Positions 26,069 through 32,696 of a stretch of 32,696 nucleotides of DNA are shown in pieces. Below the pieces are notes generated by a model that was not told where the DNA came from, did no database searches, and saw nothing but the letters and a program-made list of their open reading frames with translations. Made by a program: the position numbers and the translations under genes. Source of the DNA: Alphaproteobacteria bacterium RIFCSPHIGHO2_12_FULL_66_14. GTDB taxonomy: Bacteria; Pseudomonadota; Alphaproteobacteria; Reyranellales; Reyranellaceae. The stretch's first letter is position 1. Every line of letters begins with the position of its first letter. The stretch spans positions 3,303 through 35,998 of the forward strand of contig MEMN01000078.1 of NCBI GenBank assembly GCA_001767945.1, in the 5' to 3' direction.

Positions 26069-26845
26069 TTAGCCCTCCGGGCCGACCGCGCTCTCGTGCC
26101 AGCGGCGCAGCAGCAGGTATGACAGCAGTGACAGCAGCAGGTAGATCGCGATGCCGGCCGCCGAGATCAGCACCAGGGCCGCGAACATGCGCGGGATCCT
26201 GAGCTGGTAGCCCGCTTCGAGGATGCGCCAGGCGAGGCCCGAGGCATTGCCGCCGGTGCCGGCCACGAACTCCGCCACCACGGCGCCGATCAGCGCCAGC
26301 CCGCCGGAAATACGCAGCCCGCCCAGGAAGTACGGCAGCGCGGCCGGCAGCCTGAGATGGATCAGCGTCCGCCAGCGGCCGGCGCCGTAGAGTTCGAACA
26401 GCGCCAGCAGATTGTGGTCGACCGAGCGCAGGCCGAGGATGGTGTTGGACAGGATCGGAAAGAACGCCACCAGCCAGGCGCAGATCAGCAGCGACAGGTC
26501 GACGTCGTTGGCCCAGGCGATGATCAGGGGCGCGATCGCCACGATCGGCGTCACCTGCAGGATGATGGCGTAGGGAAAGAGCGACAGCTCGACCCAGCGT
26601 GACAGCGAGAACAGCACCGCCAGCAGCACACCGACGACGACGGCGGCGGCGAGCGCCTCCAGGGTGATGGTGAGCGTCACCCATAGCGCGGGTGCGAGCG
26701 TGGCCCAGTCGGCAATCAGGGTCCGCGCGACCACCAGCGGTCCCGGCAGCACGTAAGGCGGAATCTCCGCCAGCCGCACGACGGCCTCCCACAGGACCAG
26801 TATGATGAGGCCCATGATGACGGGTGCAATGAAGCGCGCACTCAT
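26069..26845 (-). CDS. ABC transporter permease, NitT/TauT (SsuC/ThiX-like) family
   Basis: This inner-membrane subunit of an importer has 258 residues and about six membrane segments. The permease EAA-like loop that contacts the ATPase is visible in the middle (ELYGAGRWRTLIHLRLPAALPYF), and the segment VAEFVAGTGGNASGLAWRIL is typical of the SsuC/TauC/ThiX group. Members import sulfonates, nitrate, thiamine precursors or related small molecules; the sequence does not say which applies here. The ATG at 26845 overlaps the ATPase stop as ATGA, so the two are translationally coupled. A longer frame upstream lies inside the ATPase gene and is rejected. No substrate-binding protein gene is nearby. 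Confidence 0.9.
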   Translation of the reverse strand: MSARFIAPVIMGLIILVLWEAVVRLAEIPPYVLPGPLVVARTLIADWATLAPALWVTLTITLEALAAAVVVGVLLAVLFSLSRWVELSLFPYAIILQVTPIVAIAPLIIAWANDVDLSLLICAWLVAFFPILSNTILGLRSVDHNLLALFELYGAGRWRTLIHLRLPAALPYFLGGLRISGGLALIGAVVAEFVAGTGGNASGLAWRILEAGYQLRIPRMFAALVLISAAGIAIYLLLSLLSYLLLRRWHESAVGPEG

Positions 26846-27600
26846 GCTGCCATCATCGCTTCGGAAAGGTGCGCCGAGGCGAGCCGGCAGAGCGCTGCGT
26901 ACTCGGCCGAGGTGCCGAAGGCCTCGGTGCGCGGATAGGGCGCCGGAATGGCGAGTTCCGACAGCACGCGGCCCGGCCGGGCATTCATCACGGCAATGCG
27001 CTGCGACAGGAACACCGATTCGAACACCGAGTGCGTCACGAACACCGCGGTGAAACGCGTGCGTTGCCACAGTTCCAGCAGGTCGGTGTTGAGACGGCGG
27101 CGGGTGATCTCGTCGAGGGCGGCAAAGGGCTCGTCCATCAGCAGGAGCTTGGGCCCGGTGACCAGCGCGCGCGCGATCGACACGCGCATCTTCATGCCGC
27201 CCGAGAGTTCGCGCGGCCAGCTGCGCTCGAAGCCGGCGAGCCCGACGTGGCCGAGCGCCTCGGCCGCCCGCGCCTCGCGCTCGCCGCGCGCCACGCCGCG
27301 AAGTCTTAGCGGCAGCTCGACGTTGGCGAGCGCGGTCGCCCACGGCATCAAGGTCGGTTCCTGGAAGACGAAGCCGAGATCGGGCTTGCCCCCCGTCCGT
27401 TCGCTCTCCGGCCACTTAATCGTGCCGGCGCTGGGCGGCGTGAGGCCGGCGATGAGGCGGAGCAAGGTGGACTTGCCGCAGCCCGACGGGCCCAGCACGC
27501 TCAAGAATTCGCCGGCCTCGATATCGAGCGACGCGCCGTCCAGCGCTTTCACGCCGTTGGCAAAGACCTTGGAGACGCCGCGGACGCCGACGAGCTGCAT
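26842..27600 (-). CDS. ABC transporter ATP-binding protein, NitT/TauT (SsuB-like) family
   Basis: This 252-residue cytoplasmic ATPase powers the adjacent permease. It has Walker A GPSGCGKST (37-45), a Q-loop FVFQEPTLMPW, the ABC signature ELSGGMKMR, Walker B LLLMDEPFAALD and the switch histidine in FVTHSVFE. The Q-loop sequence and length fit the SsuB/TauB/NrtD type. The ATG at 27600 (MQLVGVRGV) is preferred over a TTG one codon earlier. The ribosome binding site is poor, and the start lies 13 bases after the dioxygenase stop, so it is probably translated as part of that operon. Confidence 0.93.
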   Translation of the reverse strand: MQLVGVRGVSKVFANGVKALDGASLDIEAGEFLSVLGPSGCGKSTLLRLIAGLTPPSAGTIKWPESERTGGKPDLGFVFQEPTLMPWATALANVELPLRLRGVARGEREARAAEALGHVGLAGFERSWPRELSGGMKMRVSIARALVTGPKLLLMDEPFAALDEITRRRLNTDLLELWQRTRFTAVFVTHSVFESVFLSQRIAVMNARPGRVLSELAIPAPYPRTEAFGTSAEYAALCRLASAHLSEAMMAA

Positions 27601-27613
27601 CAACCGGGGCGCG

Positions 27614-28483
27614 TCAGCCCGCGGGAAGGCTGAGATCGAGCCTGGTTGCCCACACCGGCAGCGGCAGTGTCTCGCGCGCCGCGAGGTTGGCCGGCAGCTT
27701 GGCGCGGTCCGTCACCTTCGCGAACGGCAGCACGAGCGGCACCCGCACGCCGAACACCGCGTCGCTGTCGAGGTATTTGTCGTCGTCGGGGAAGAACATG
27801 GTGATCAGCGGCTCGTGGCCCGGCGCATGGACCATCATGTGCAGATGGGCCGGCCGCCACGCGTCCCGGCCGAGCGCGCGCAGCATGTCGCCGGCCGGGC
27901 CGTCGTAGGGCACCTGGTAGGAGACCGGCCGAACGGTCGAGAAGGCGAAGCTGCCGTCGTCGGCCACCTTGAGGCGCGCATGATAGTTGGTCGGCGCCTG
28001 GTTGGGATCCTGCTGGGCATAGAGTCCATTGCCGGAGTTCTGCCAGAGCGCCAGCACGGTGCCTTTGGCGGGCGCGCCCTTCTCGTCCACGACCTTGCCG
28101 CTCACCACCAGCGGCTCGCCTTCCTGTCCGCGCCACATGTCGCCGCCGTTCGGCAGCTCCGGCGCGTTCTCGATGAGGAAGGGGCCCAGCAGCGAGGACG
28201 TCGTGCCGGAATCGGTCGTGTTGACCATGTCGACCAGCGAGGAGACGCCCAGCAGGTCGGAGAGCAGGATGAACTCGTTGCGCTTGTCGTCGGTGAACTT
28301 GGCGGCACGCGTCAGCACGTCGATGGCCGCCATCCACTCATCCTGCGTGACCTTGTTCTCGCGCACGAAGCTGTGGAGGTGAGTGGCGAGCGAGACCATC
28401 AGATCGCGCGTGCGGGCCGACGGCGCGTTGCGCGCGTAGTCGGCGAAGGCCTGGGTGATGGTGGTCGGAGTGAGATTGCGCAT
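27614..28483 (-). CDS. Intradiol ring-cleavage dioxygenase (catechol/hydroxyquinol 1,2-dioxygenase-like)
   Basis: The enzyme should open an aromatic diol ring between the two hydroxyls using non-haem Fe(III) and O2, giving a muconate-type product. The 289-residue protein has an N-terminal helical dioxygenase domain (about residues 10-95) and the catalytic beta-sandwich. The four iron ligands are present: Y155 (NGLYAQQ), Y189 (VSYQVPYDGP), H213 and H215 (RPAHLHMM). The YQVPYDGPAGDML stretch resembles hydroxyquinol 1,2-dioxygenases more than simple catechol enzymes, but substrate choice is not certain. The ATG at 28483 has AGGAGA about 6 bases upstream. It is the first gene of a set with an ABC ATPase and permease. 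Confidence 0.9.
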   Translation of the reverse strand: MRNLTPTTITQAFADYARNAPSARTRDLMVSLATHLHSFVRENKVTQDEWMAAIDVLTRAAKFTDDKRNEFILLSDLLGVSSLVDMVNTTDSGTTSSLLGPFLIENAPELPNGGDMWRGQEGEPLVVSGKVVDEKGAPAKGTVLALWQNSGNGLYAQQDPNQAPTNYHARLKVADDGSFAFSTVRPVSYQVPYDGPAGDMLRALGRDAWRPAHLHMMVHAPGHEPLITMFFPDDDKYLDSDAVFGVRVPLVLPFAKVTDRAKLPANLAARETLPLPVWATRLDLSLPAG

Positions 28484-28500
28484 GCGAGTCTCCTGGTCGG

Positions 28501-29109
28501 CTAGCGGGTCTTTCTCAGGAGCTGATCGTAGTCGGCACGCAGCAGGGCGAACAGCAGGTGGTCGGCCCACTGGCCGTTGATGCGCAGATACTGGCGTGCC
28601 AGCCCCTCCTCATGAAAGCCGACCTTGGCCAGCACCCCCTTGGAGGGCTCGTTGTGCGGCAGGCAGGCCGCCTCGAGACGGTGCAACCGGAGCTCGTCGA
28701 ACACGAACGGCAGGGTGGCCCGGAGCGCATCGGTCATCAGCCCCTGGCCGGCGTAGGGCTGGCCCATCCAGTAGCCGACCGCGGCGGCCTGGGCGACGCC
28801 GCGCCGGACGTTGCTGAGGTTGATGCCGCCCACCAGCCGGCGGCCGTCGTTGGTGAAGACGAACAGCCCGTAGGCTTCGCCCGCCCGCCATTCGCGGACC
28901 TGCTGGCGCAGCCGGCGGCGGAAATGGTCGCGCCCCAGCGAATCCTCGGGCCAGGTCGGCTCCCAGGGCGTCAGAAAAGCCCGGCTGCGGGCCCGTAATT
29001 CGGCCCATTCGGCCCAGTCGTCCATGCCCGGGGCGCGCAGGAAAACGCGCCGGCCGGCGATCCGGGTCATCCCCGACAACGACAACGGGACGTCGGCAAA
29101 ACGGAACAT
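28501..29109 (-). CDS. GNAT acetyltransferase, RimJ/RimL type
   Basis: The 202-residue protein is a Gcn5-related N-acetyltransferase using acetyl-CoA. The acetyl-CoA loop is QPYAGQG, inside VGYWMGQPYAGQGLMTDAL (about residues 110-128), and the C-terminal part LHRLEAACLPHNEPSKGVLAKVGF is the typical RimJ/RimL motif, often acting on N-termini of ribosomal proteins. The real acceptor is unknown. Start ATG 29109; a later ATG (MTRIAGRRVFL, 13 codons in) is closer to the family start and could be used instead. It ends 17 bases before the dioxygenase. In related genomes this kind of acetyltransferase gene often follows thrC and an M16 peptidase gene; here a plus-strand hydroxylase gene separates them. 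Confidence 0.88.
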   Translation of the reverse strand: MFRFADVPLSLSGMTRIAGRRVFLRAPGMDDWAEWAELRARSRAFLTPWEPTWPEDSLGRDHFRRRLRQQVREWRAGEAYGLFVFTNDGRRLVGGINLSNVRRGVAQAAAVGYWMGQPYAGQGLMTDALRATLPFVFDELRLHRLEAACLPHNEPSKGVLAKVGFHEEGLARQYLRINGQWADHLLFALLRADYDQLLRKTR

Positions 29110-29275
29110 CTTGGCGCCATAGTAACGTAGGTTTAGAATTGTTACATGTTTTCCGAGGCTTGACGTAGGAAATTGAGACTGTCCGTCGCGCCTCCCGCGT
29201 CAATTGTGCCGTCTCGGAAGCGCAAATCGGGAGTATGAACCTTGAACCGGATTTCACCCTGTCAGGACCCAGATC
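29110..29275. promoter_or_regulatory. Divergent intergenic region, acetyltransferase and hydroxylase genes
   Basis: This 166-base, AT-richer gap should hold promoters for both divergent genes. ACGTAGG occurs at 29125-29131 and 29162-29168 as a 37-base-spaced direct repeat. TTGACG (29159-29164) resembles a plus-strand -35 but lacks a -10 at the right distance. TACTAT on the minus strand is a weak -10 for the acetyltransferase. None of these is convincing alone. Confidence 0.4.
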
Positions 29276-30139
29276 ATGGCAAATGAGTCTCCCCAAGGCA
29301 TAGGGCACAAGGGTCGCTTCTACCTGACCAAGCACATCTGGGTGCCGCAGCAGCCGATCGAGAACTTCAATCTCAAGATGTCGGACATGATCCTGCGCAA
29401 CATGCCCAAGCTGCCGCTGGCCGGCGAGGAGGCGATGCGCTCGTTCCCCGTCTTGGGTGAACTCAAGAAGAGCCACGACAAGATCATTGCCGACCTGCAG
29501 TATCTGCTCAGCCATCATGAGGAAATTCCGGCGCTGCACGAGGTCCATCCGCGCGACCTCTACGTGCCCGGCCGGGCGTGGCGCACCTTCCTGCTGAAGC
29601 TGATGGGTCACGAGGTGAAGGAGAATGCCGCGGCGGTGCCCGACACCATGGCGGCGATCAACAAGATCCCCGGCGTGCACACCGCGCTGTTCAGTATCCT
29701 CCACGGCCGCGCCGAGATCGAGCCGCACCGGGGCTCGGCGGCCGGTGTGGTCCGCTTCCACTACCCGCTGATCGTGCCCAAGGAGCCGGAGAAGTGCTGG
29801 ATCGAGATCGGCGGCCACCACTTCTTCTGGGAGGTCGGCAAGCCGCTGGTGTTCGACGACACGCGCGAGCACTGGGTGAAGAACCAGACCGACGAGACAC
29901 GCGTGGTCCTGATCATCGACTTCGACGCCCGGATGCCGTTCCCGGTGAACCTCTATACCGGCCTGCGCTACAACCTCATCCGTCGCAGCGCCGAAGTGCT
30001 CAAGGTCGTCGAACGCGCCTCGATCGGTGTGCCGCCGCGCAACCCGGCCACGCAAACGACGGCGGGACTGATCAGCGGCGCCCGTAGCACGAACCCCGTT
30101 CCCGCCGCGGCCCCCGCACGCAGCGACGAGCGGCACTAG
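29276..30139 (+). CDS. Aspartyl/asparaginyl beta-hydroxylase family protein
   Basis: The 287-residue product belongs to the Fe(II)/2-oxoglutarate-dependent AspH-like family, whose members hydroxylate Asp/Asn side chains in proteins or free or carrier-bound amino acids. Likely iron ligands are H151 (EIEPHRGSAAG) and H199 (REHWVKNQTD), and R209 (ETRVVLIIDFD) would hold 2-oxoglutarate. No signal peptide or membrane segment is seen, so it is probably cytoplasmic. The last 40 or so residues are Ala/Pro/Ser-rich and look disordered. The ATG at 29276 has CAGGA about 10-14 bases upstream. It is the only plus-strand gene in this part, and its 3' end overlaps the M16 peptidase gene by 68 bases, tail to tail. 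Confidence 0.88.
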   Translation: MANESPQGIGHKGRFYLTKHIWVPQQPIENFNLKMSDMILRNMPKLPLAGEEAMRSFPVLGELKKSHDKIIADLQYLLSHHEEIPALHEVHPRDLYVPGRAWRTFLLKLMGHEVKENAAAVPDTMAAINKIPGVHTALFSILHGRAEIEPHRGSAAGVVRFHYPLIVPKEPEKCWIEIGGHHFFWEVGKPLVFDDTREHWVKNQTDETRVVLIIDFDARMPFPVNLYTGLRYNLIRRSAEVLKVVERASIGVPPRNPATQTTAGLISGARSTNPVPAAAPARSDERH

Positions 30140-31427
30140 AACGATTTGCTCTAGTCTTCCGGACCGCGAGCCGTGCGGCGATGCGGTCGAGGGTTTCGAG
30201 CGCATCGATCGGGCCCAGGGCAGCCAGGGTCAGGTCGCCCTTCAGCAGGCGGCGGGCGACGCGACGGACGGCATCCTGATCGACCGCCTCGATGCGCGAC
30301 ACGATCTCGACATAGGGAATCGGCCGGCCATGCACGATCAGGTGGCGCGCCGCCTGCTCGCAGCGCGCGCCGCTCGACTCCAGCGCCATCAAGGTGCCGG
30401 CCTTGATCTGGTTGCGGGCGCGCGTCAGCTCGGCCTCGTGCACCGTGTCGGCGACGCCGACGAATTCCTCGCATACCGCCGGCACCAGTTCGGCGAGATC
30501 GTCCTCGCCGGTGCCGGCATAGATGCCGAACAGGCCGCCGTCAGCATAGGCGGTGTTGAAGCAGTGAATGCCGTAGACCAGCCCTCGCTCCTCGCGGATG
30601 CGCTGGAACAGGCGCGAGGACATGCCGCCGCCGAACAGCGTCGAGTAGATGGCGAGCGCGAAATAGTCGGGGTCGCGGTAGCCGATGCCTTCGCAGCCGA
30701 GCACGAGGTGCGCCTGCTCGAGCACGCGGGCCTCGCGGCCGTCGCCGCCGACGTAGCGCAGCGGCGCCGGGGCCGCGGCGTTGGCCGGGGTGCGCGGCAC
30801 GGAGCCGAAATGCTTCTCGGCGAGATCGACGATGCGGTCGTGCTCGACCCGGCCCGCCGCCGACAGGACCATGTTGGAGGCGGTGTAGTGGCGGGCGAGG
30901 AAGGCGAAGAGATCGTCACGCCCGATCGCCTCGACCGACTCTGCCGTGCCCAGCACCGGCCGGCCGAGCGGCTGGCCGGGCAGCGCGGTCTCCTGGAACT
31001 GGTCGAAGATCAGGTCGTCGGGCGTGTCGAGCGCCTGGCCGATCTCCTGCAGGATGACGCCGCGCTCGCGCTGCAGCTCGTCGGGATCGAATACCGAATT
31101 GCGCAGGATGTCCGAGACCATCTCGACGCCCAGCGCCACATCCTCCTTGAGGACCGACGCGTGGTAGGCCGTGATCTCGCGCCCGGTATAGGCATTGAGG
31201 CTGCCGCCGACGTTCTCGATCTCCTCGGCGATGGCGCGGGCGCTGCGGGTCCGAGTACCCTTGAAAGCCATGTGCTCCAGCATATGGGCCATGCCGTTCA
31301 GCTCGGCGCTTTCGTGCCGGGTGCCGCAGGCGACCCAGATGCCGAGCGAAGCCGATTCGACCTCCGGCATCTCGTCGACGGCGACGCGCAGGCCGTTGGC
31401 GAGGGTGGTGACCTTGACCTCGCTCAT
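30072..31427 (-). CDS. M16 family zinc peptidase (insulinase/processing peptidase-like)
   Basis: The 451-residue protein is a zinc metallopeptidase related to mitochondrial processing peptidase beta. The inverted zinc motif is HMLEH (H48, E51, H52), with the third ligand E128 exactly 76 residues after H52. The C-terminal half has the second, inactive M16 repeat with GGGMSSRLFQRIREERGLVY. There is no signal peptide. The expected family end is near LDRIAARLA; about 30 further residues (KTRANRSSAARRC and on) are Arg-rich and are encoded antisense to the hydroxylase gene, so this tail is probably a recent, non-conserved addition. The ATG at 31427 overlaps the thrC stop as ATGA, so the gene is coupled to thrC. 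Confidence 0.93.
   Translation of the reverse strand: MSEVKVTTLANGLRVAVDEMPEVESASLGIWVACGTRHESAELNGMAHMLEHMAFKGTRTRSARAIAEEIENVGGSLNAYTGREITAYHASVLKEDVALGVEMVSDILRNSVFDPDELQRERGVILQEIGQALDTPDDLIFDQFQETALPGQPLGRPVLGTAESVEAIGRDDLFAFLARHYTASNMVLSAAGRVEHDRIVDLAEKHFGSVPRTPANAAAPAPLRYVGGDGREARVLEQAHLVLGCEGIGYRDPDYFALAIYSTLFGGGMSSRLFQRIREERGLVYGIHCFNTAYADGGLFGIYAGTGEDDLAELVPAVCEEFVGVADTVHEAELTRARNQIKAGTLMALESSGARCEQAARHLIVHGRPIPYVEIVSRIEAVDQDAVRRVARRLLKGDLTLAALGPIDALETLDRIAARLAVRKTRANRSSAARRCVRGPRRERGSCYGRR
30135..30155. repeat. Hairpin ACTAGA/TCTAGT at the convergent gene ends
   Basis: Six-base perfect arms surround a 9-base loop. The left arm includes the hydroxylase stop codon (TAG, 30137-30139), and the whole lies inside the 3' part of the M16 gene. 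It is AT-rich and lacks a T-tract, so it is at best a weak bidirectional terminator. Confidence 0.3.
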
Positions 31428-32696
31428 GTGCGCACCTTGGCTCGGACGGGGGCGAGCGCCATGGCGCGCCGTTCGTCGATCATCGCCTTGAGGGCCTCGA
31501 CGTCGTTGCGCAGACCATCGACCCGCTCGGCGCGATCCATCAGATCTCCGAGGCGTGGCGGAAGCTGCGGCCGCTCGCCGGTCGCCTTCTCGACGGCATC
31601 CGGGAACTTGGCGGGATGGGCGGTGGCCAGGACGACCATCGGCACCGAGGCGTCGCGGCGATGCTGCTGCGCCAACGCGTAGCCCACGGCCGTGTGCGGA
31701 TCGATGGTCTCGCCGAAGCGGCGACGGCAGTCGGCGATCGCCGCCAGCGTGCCGGCGTCGTCGAGGCGGCCGGCGTCGAACAGCGCGCGCACGCCCGCGA
31801 GCGCATTGGCGCCCACCTCGAGCGTGCCGGTGCTGCGGAAGGCGGTCATGGCATCGGCCAGCGCCCGGCCGTTGCGATCGTAGAGGTCGAACAGCAGGCG
31901 CTCGAAATTGCTCGAGATCTGGATGTCCATGCTGGGGCTCCAGGTCGGCACGACCTCGGAGGTGGTCATGGTGCCGCTCTCGAAGAAGCGCGCCAGAATG
32001 TCGTTGCTGTTGGAGCCGACCACGAAGTGCGACACCGGCAGGCCCATCTGCTTGGCGGCGTAGCCGGCATAGACATTGCCGAAATTGCCGCTGGGCACCG
32101 TGAAGGCCACGGGACGCTCGGGCGCGCCGAGCTTCAGGGCGGCCCAGAAGTAGTAGACGATCTGTGCCATCACCCGGGCGAAGTTGATCGAATTCACGGC
32201 CGTCAGCGCATGGCGGTCGCGGAAGGCGAGATCGCCGAAGCAGGCCTTGGCGAGATCCTGGCAGTCGTCGAACGTGCCCTGGACCGCGATGTTGTGCACG
32301 TTGGGTGCCAGCACCGTGGTCATCTGCCGGCGCTGGACCTCGCTCACCCGGCCGTGCGGGAACAGCATGAAGATGTCGATCGTCTTGCGGTCGCGCACCG
32401 CCTCGATCGCGGCCGAACCGGTGTCGCCCGACGTGGCGCCGACGATCGTGGCGTGCTGGTTCCTGCGGATGAGGGTGTGGTCGAGCATCCGGCCGAGGAG
32501 CTGCAGCGCCACGTCCTTGAAGGCGAGTGTCGGGCCGTGGAACAGTTCGAGCAGGTGCAGGCCCGAATCGCCGAGCGGCTTGAGCGGCGCCACCTCGGGC
32601 GTCTCGAAGGTGGCGTAGGCCTCGCCGATCAGCCGGCGGAAGGTCACCTCGTCGAAGGCATCGCCGATGAAGGGCCGCATGATCCGGAACGCGAGA
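31424..32696 (-). CDS. thrC: Threonine synthase (N-terminus beyond the window)
   Basis: Threonine synthase converts O-phospho-L-homoserine to L-threonine with pyridoxal phosphate, the last step of threonine synthesis, in the cytoplasm. The visible 423 codons include the PLP-lysine region LELFHGPTLAFKDVALQL, the phosphate-binding GATSGDTGSAAIEA loop, and PSGNFGNVYAGYAAKQMGLP. This layout is that of the longer, bacterial/fungal type II enzymes. An internal ATG at 32680 is not the start, because the codons before it (LAFRI) continue the family's conserved LAFR-MRPFIGDAF stretch. The true start therefore lies about 65-70 residues further upstream, outside the window. The stop overlaps the M16 gene as ATGA. 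Confidence 0.96.
   Translation of the reverse strand, partial: LAFRIMRPFIGDAFDEVTFRRLIGEAYATFETPEVAPLKPLGDSGLHLLELFHGPTLAFKDVALQLLGRMLDHTLIRRNQHATIVGATSGDTGSAAIEAVRDRKTIDIFMLFPHGRVSEVQRRQMTTVLAPNVHNIAVQGTFDDCQDLAKACFGDLAFRDRHALTAVNSINFARVMAQIVYYFWAALKLGAPERPVAFTVPSGNFGNVYAGYAAKQMGLPVSHFVVGSNSNDILARFFESGTMTTSEVVPTWSPSMDIQISSNFERLLFDLYDRNGRALADAMTAFRSTGTLEVGANALAGVRALFDAGRLDDAGTLAAIADCRRRFGETIDPHTAVGYALAQQHRRDASVPMVVLATAHPAKFPDAVEKATGERPQLPPRLGDLMDRAERVDGLRNDVEALKAMIDERRAMALAPVRAKVRT

Noticed and set aside
30330-31682. Plus-strand frame of 450 codons opposite the M16 gene and thrC
   Set aside because: Antisense shadow crossing two well-supported genes.
1-32696. tRNA genes, CRISPR arrays, prophage or complete insertion sequences
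   Set aside because: No tRNA cloverleaf signatures, no regularly spaced repeats with spacers, and no integrase or transposase were found.

Overview
This GC-rich window looks like an alphaproteobacterial chromosome segment. It carries an almost complete, tightly packed division and cell wall (dcw) cluster in the order mraZ-rsmH-ftsL-ftsI-murE-murF-mraY-murD-ftsW-murG-murC-murB-ddl-ftsQ-ftsA-ftsZ. The cluster is preceded by an RNase P RNA gene and an AmpD/AmiD-type amidase, a neighbourhood I associate with Alphaproteobacteria. The meso-diaminopimelate type of MurE (DNPR motif) and GANTC sites near mraZ fit a Gram-negative alphaproteobacterium. A Rhodospirillales/Reyranella-like origin is only a guess from the overall gene set and base composition.

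Region 1 (1-18469, all minus strand) is the dcw cluster. FtsZ is cut by the left window edge inside its Ala/Pro-rich linker. Most junctions are 4-base ATGA/GTGA overlaps or gaps of at most 4 bases, so the genes are probably transcribed together and translationally coupled from mraZ to ftsQ. The only real gaps are ftsQ-ftsA (45 bases) and ftsA-ftsZ (147 bases). The Mur enzymes build UDP-MurNAc-pentapeptide (MurB, C, D, E, F, Ddl), MraY and MurG make lipid I and II, FtsW and FtsI polymerise and crosslink at the septum, and FtsZ, FtsA, FtsQ and FtsL organise the divisome.

Region 2 (18470-21289) is the control region and upstream neighbours. The 213-base gap before mraZ holds a four-copy, 10-bp-spaced GGGA array that looks like an MraZ operator, three GANTC sites and a CACAATA palindrome. 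Upstream lie rnpB, the amidase gene, a TerB/J-domain protein gene and a TauE/SafE-type permease gene, all on the minus strand. The probable rnpB promoter is buried in the end of the amidase gene.

Region 3 (21318-25595, plus strand) holds uvrB, a secreted alpha/beta hydrolase and an MFS transporter. Consensus-like -10 elements sit very close to the uvrB and MFS start codons. A structured 473-base stretch without a convincing gene follows.

Region 4 (26069-32696) is mostly minus strand. It has a NitT/TauT-type ABC permease and ATPase with no binding protein, an intradiol ring-cleavage dioxygenase, a RimJ/RimL-type acetyltransferase, a plus-strand aspartyl/asparaginyl beta-hydroxylase whose 3' end overlaps an M16 peptidase gene, and a 5'-truncated thrC.

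I see no defence system, CRISPR array, prophage or clear insertion sequence, and nothing I would call a new system. The best leads are regulatory: the mraZ upstream region, the embedded rnpB promoter, possible leaderless starts, and the antisense gene overlap.
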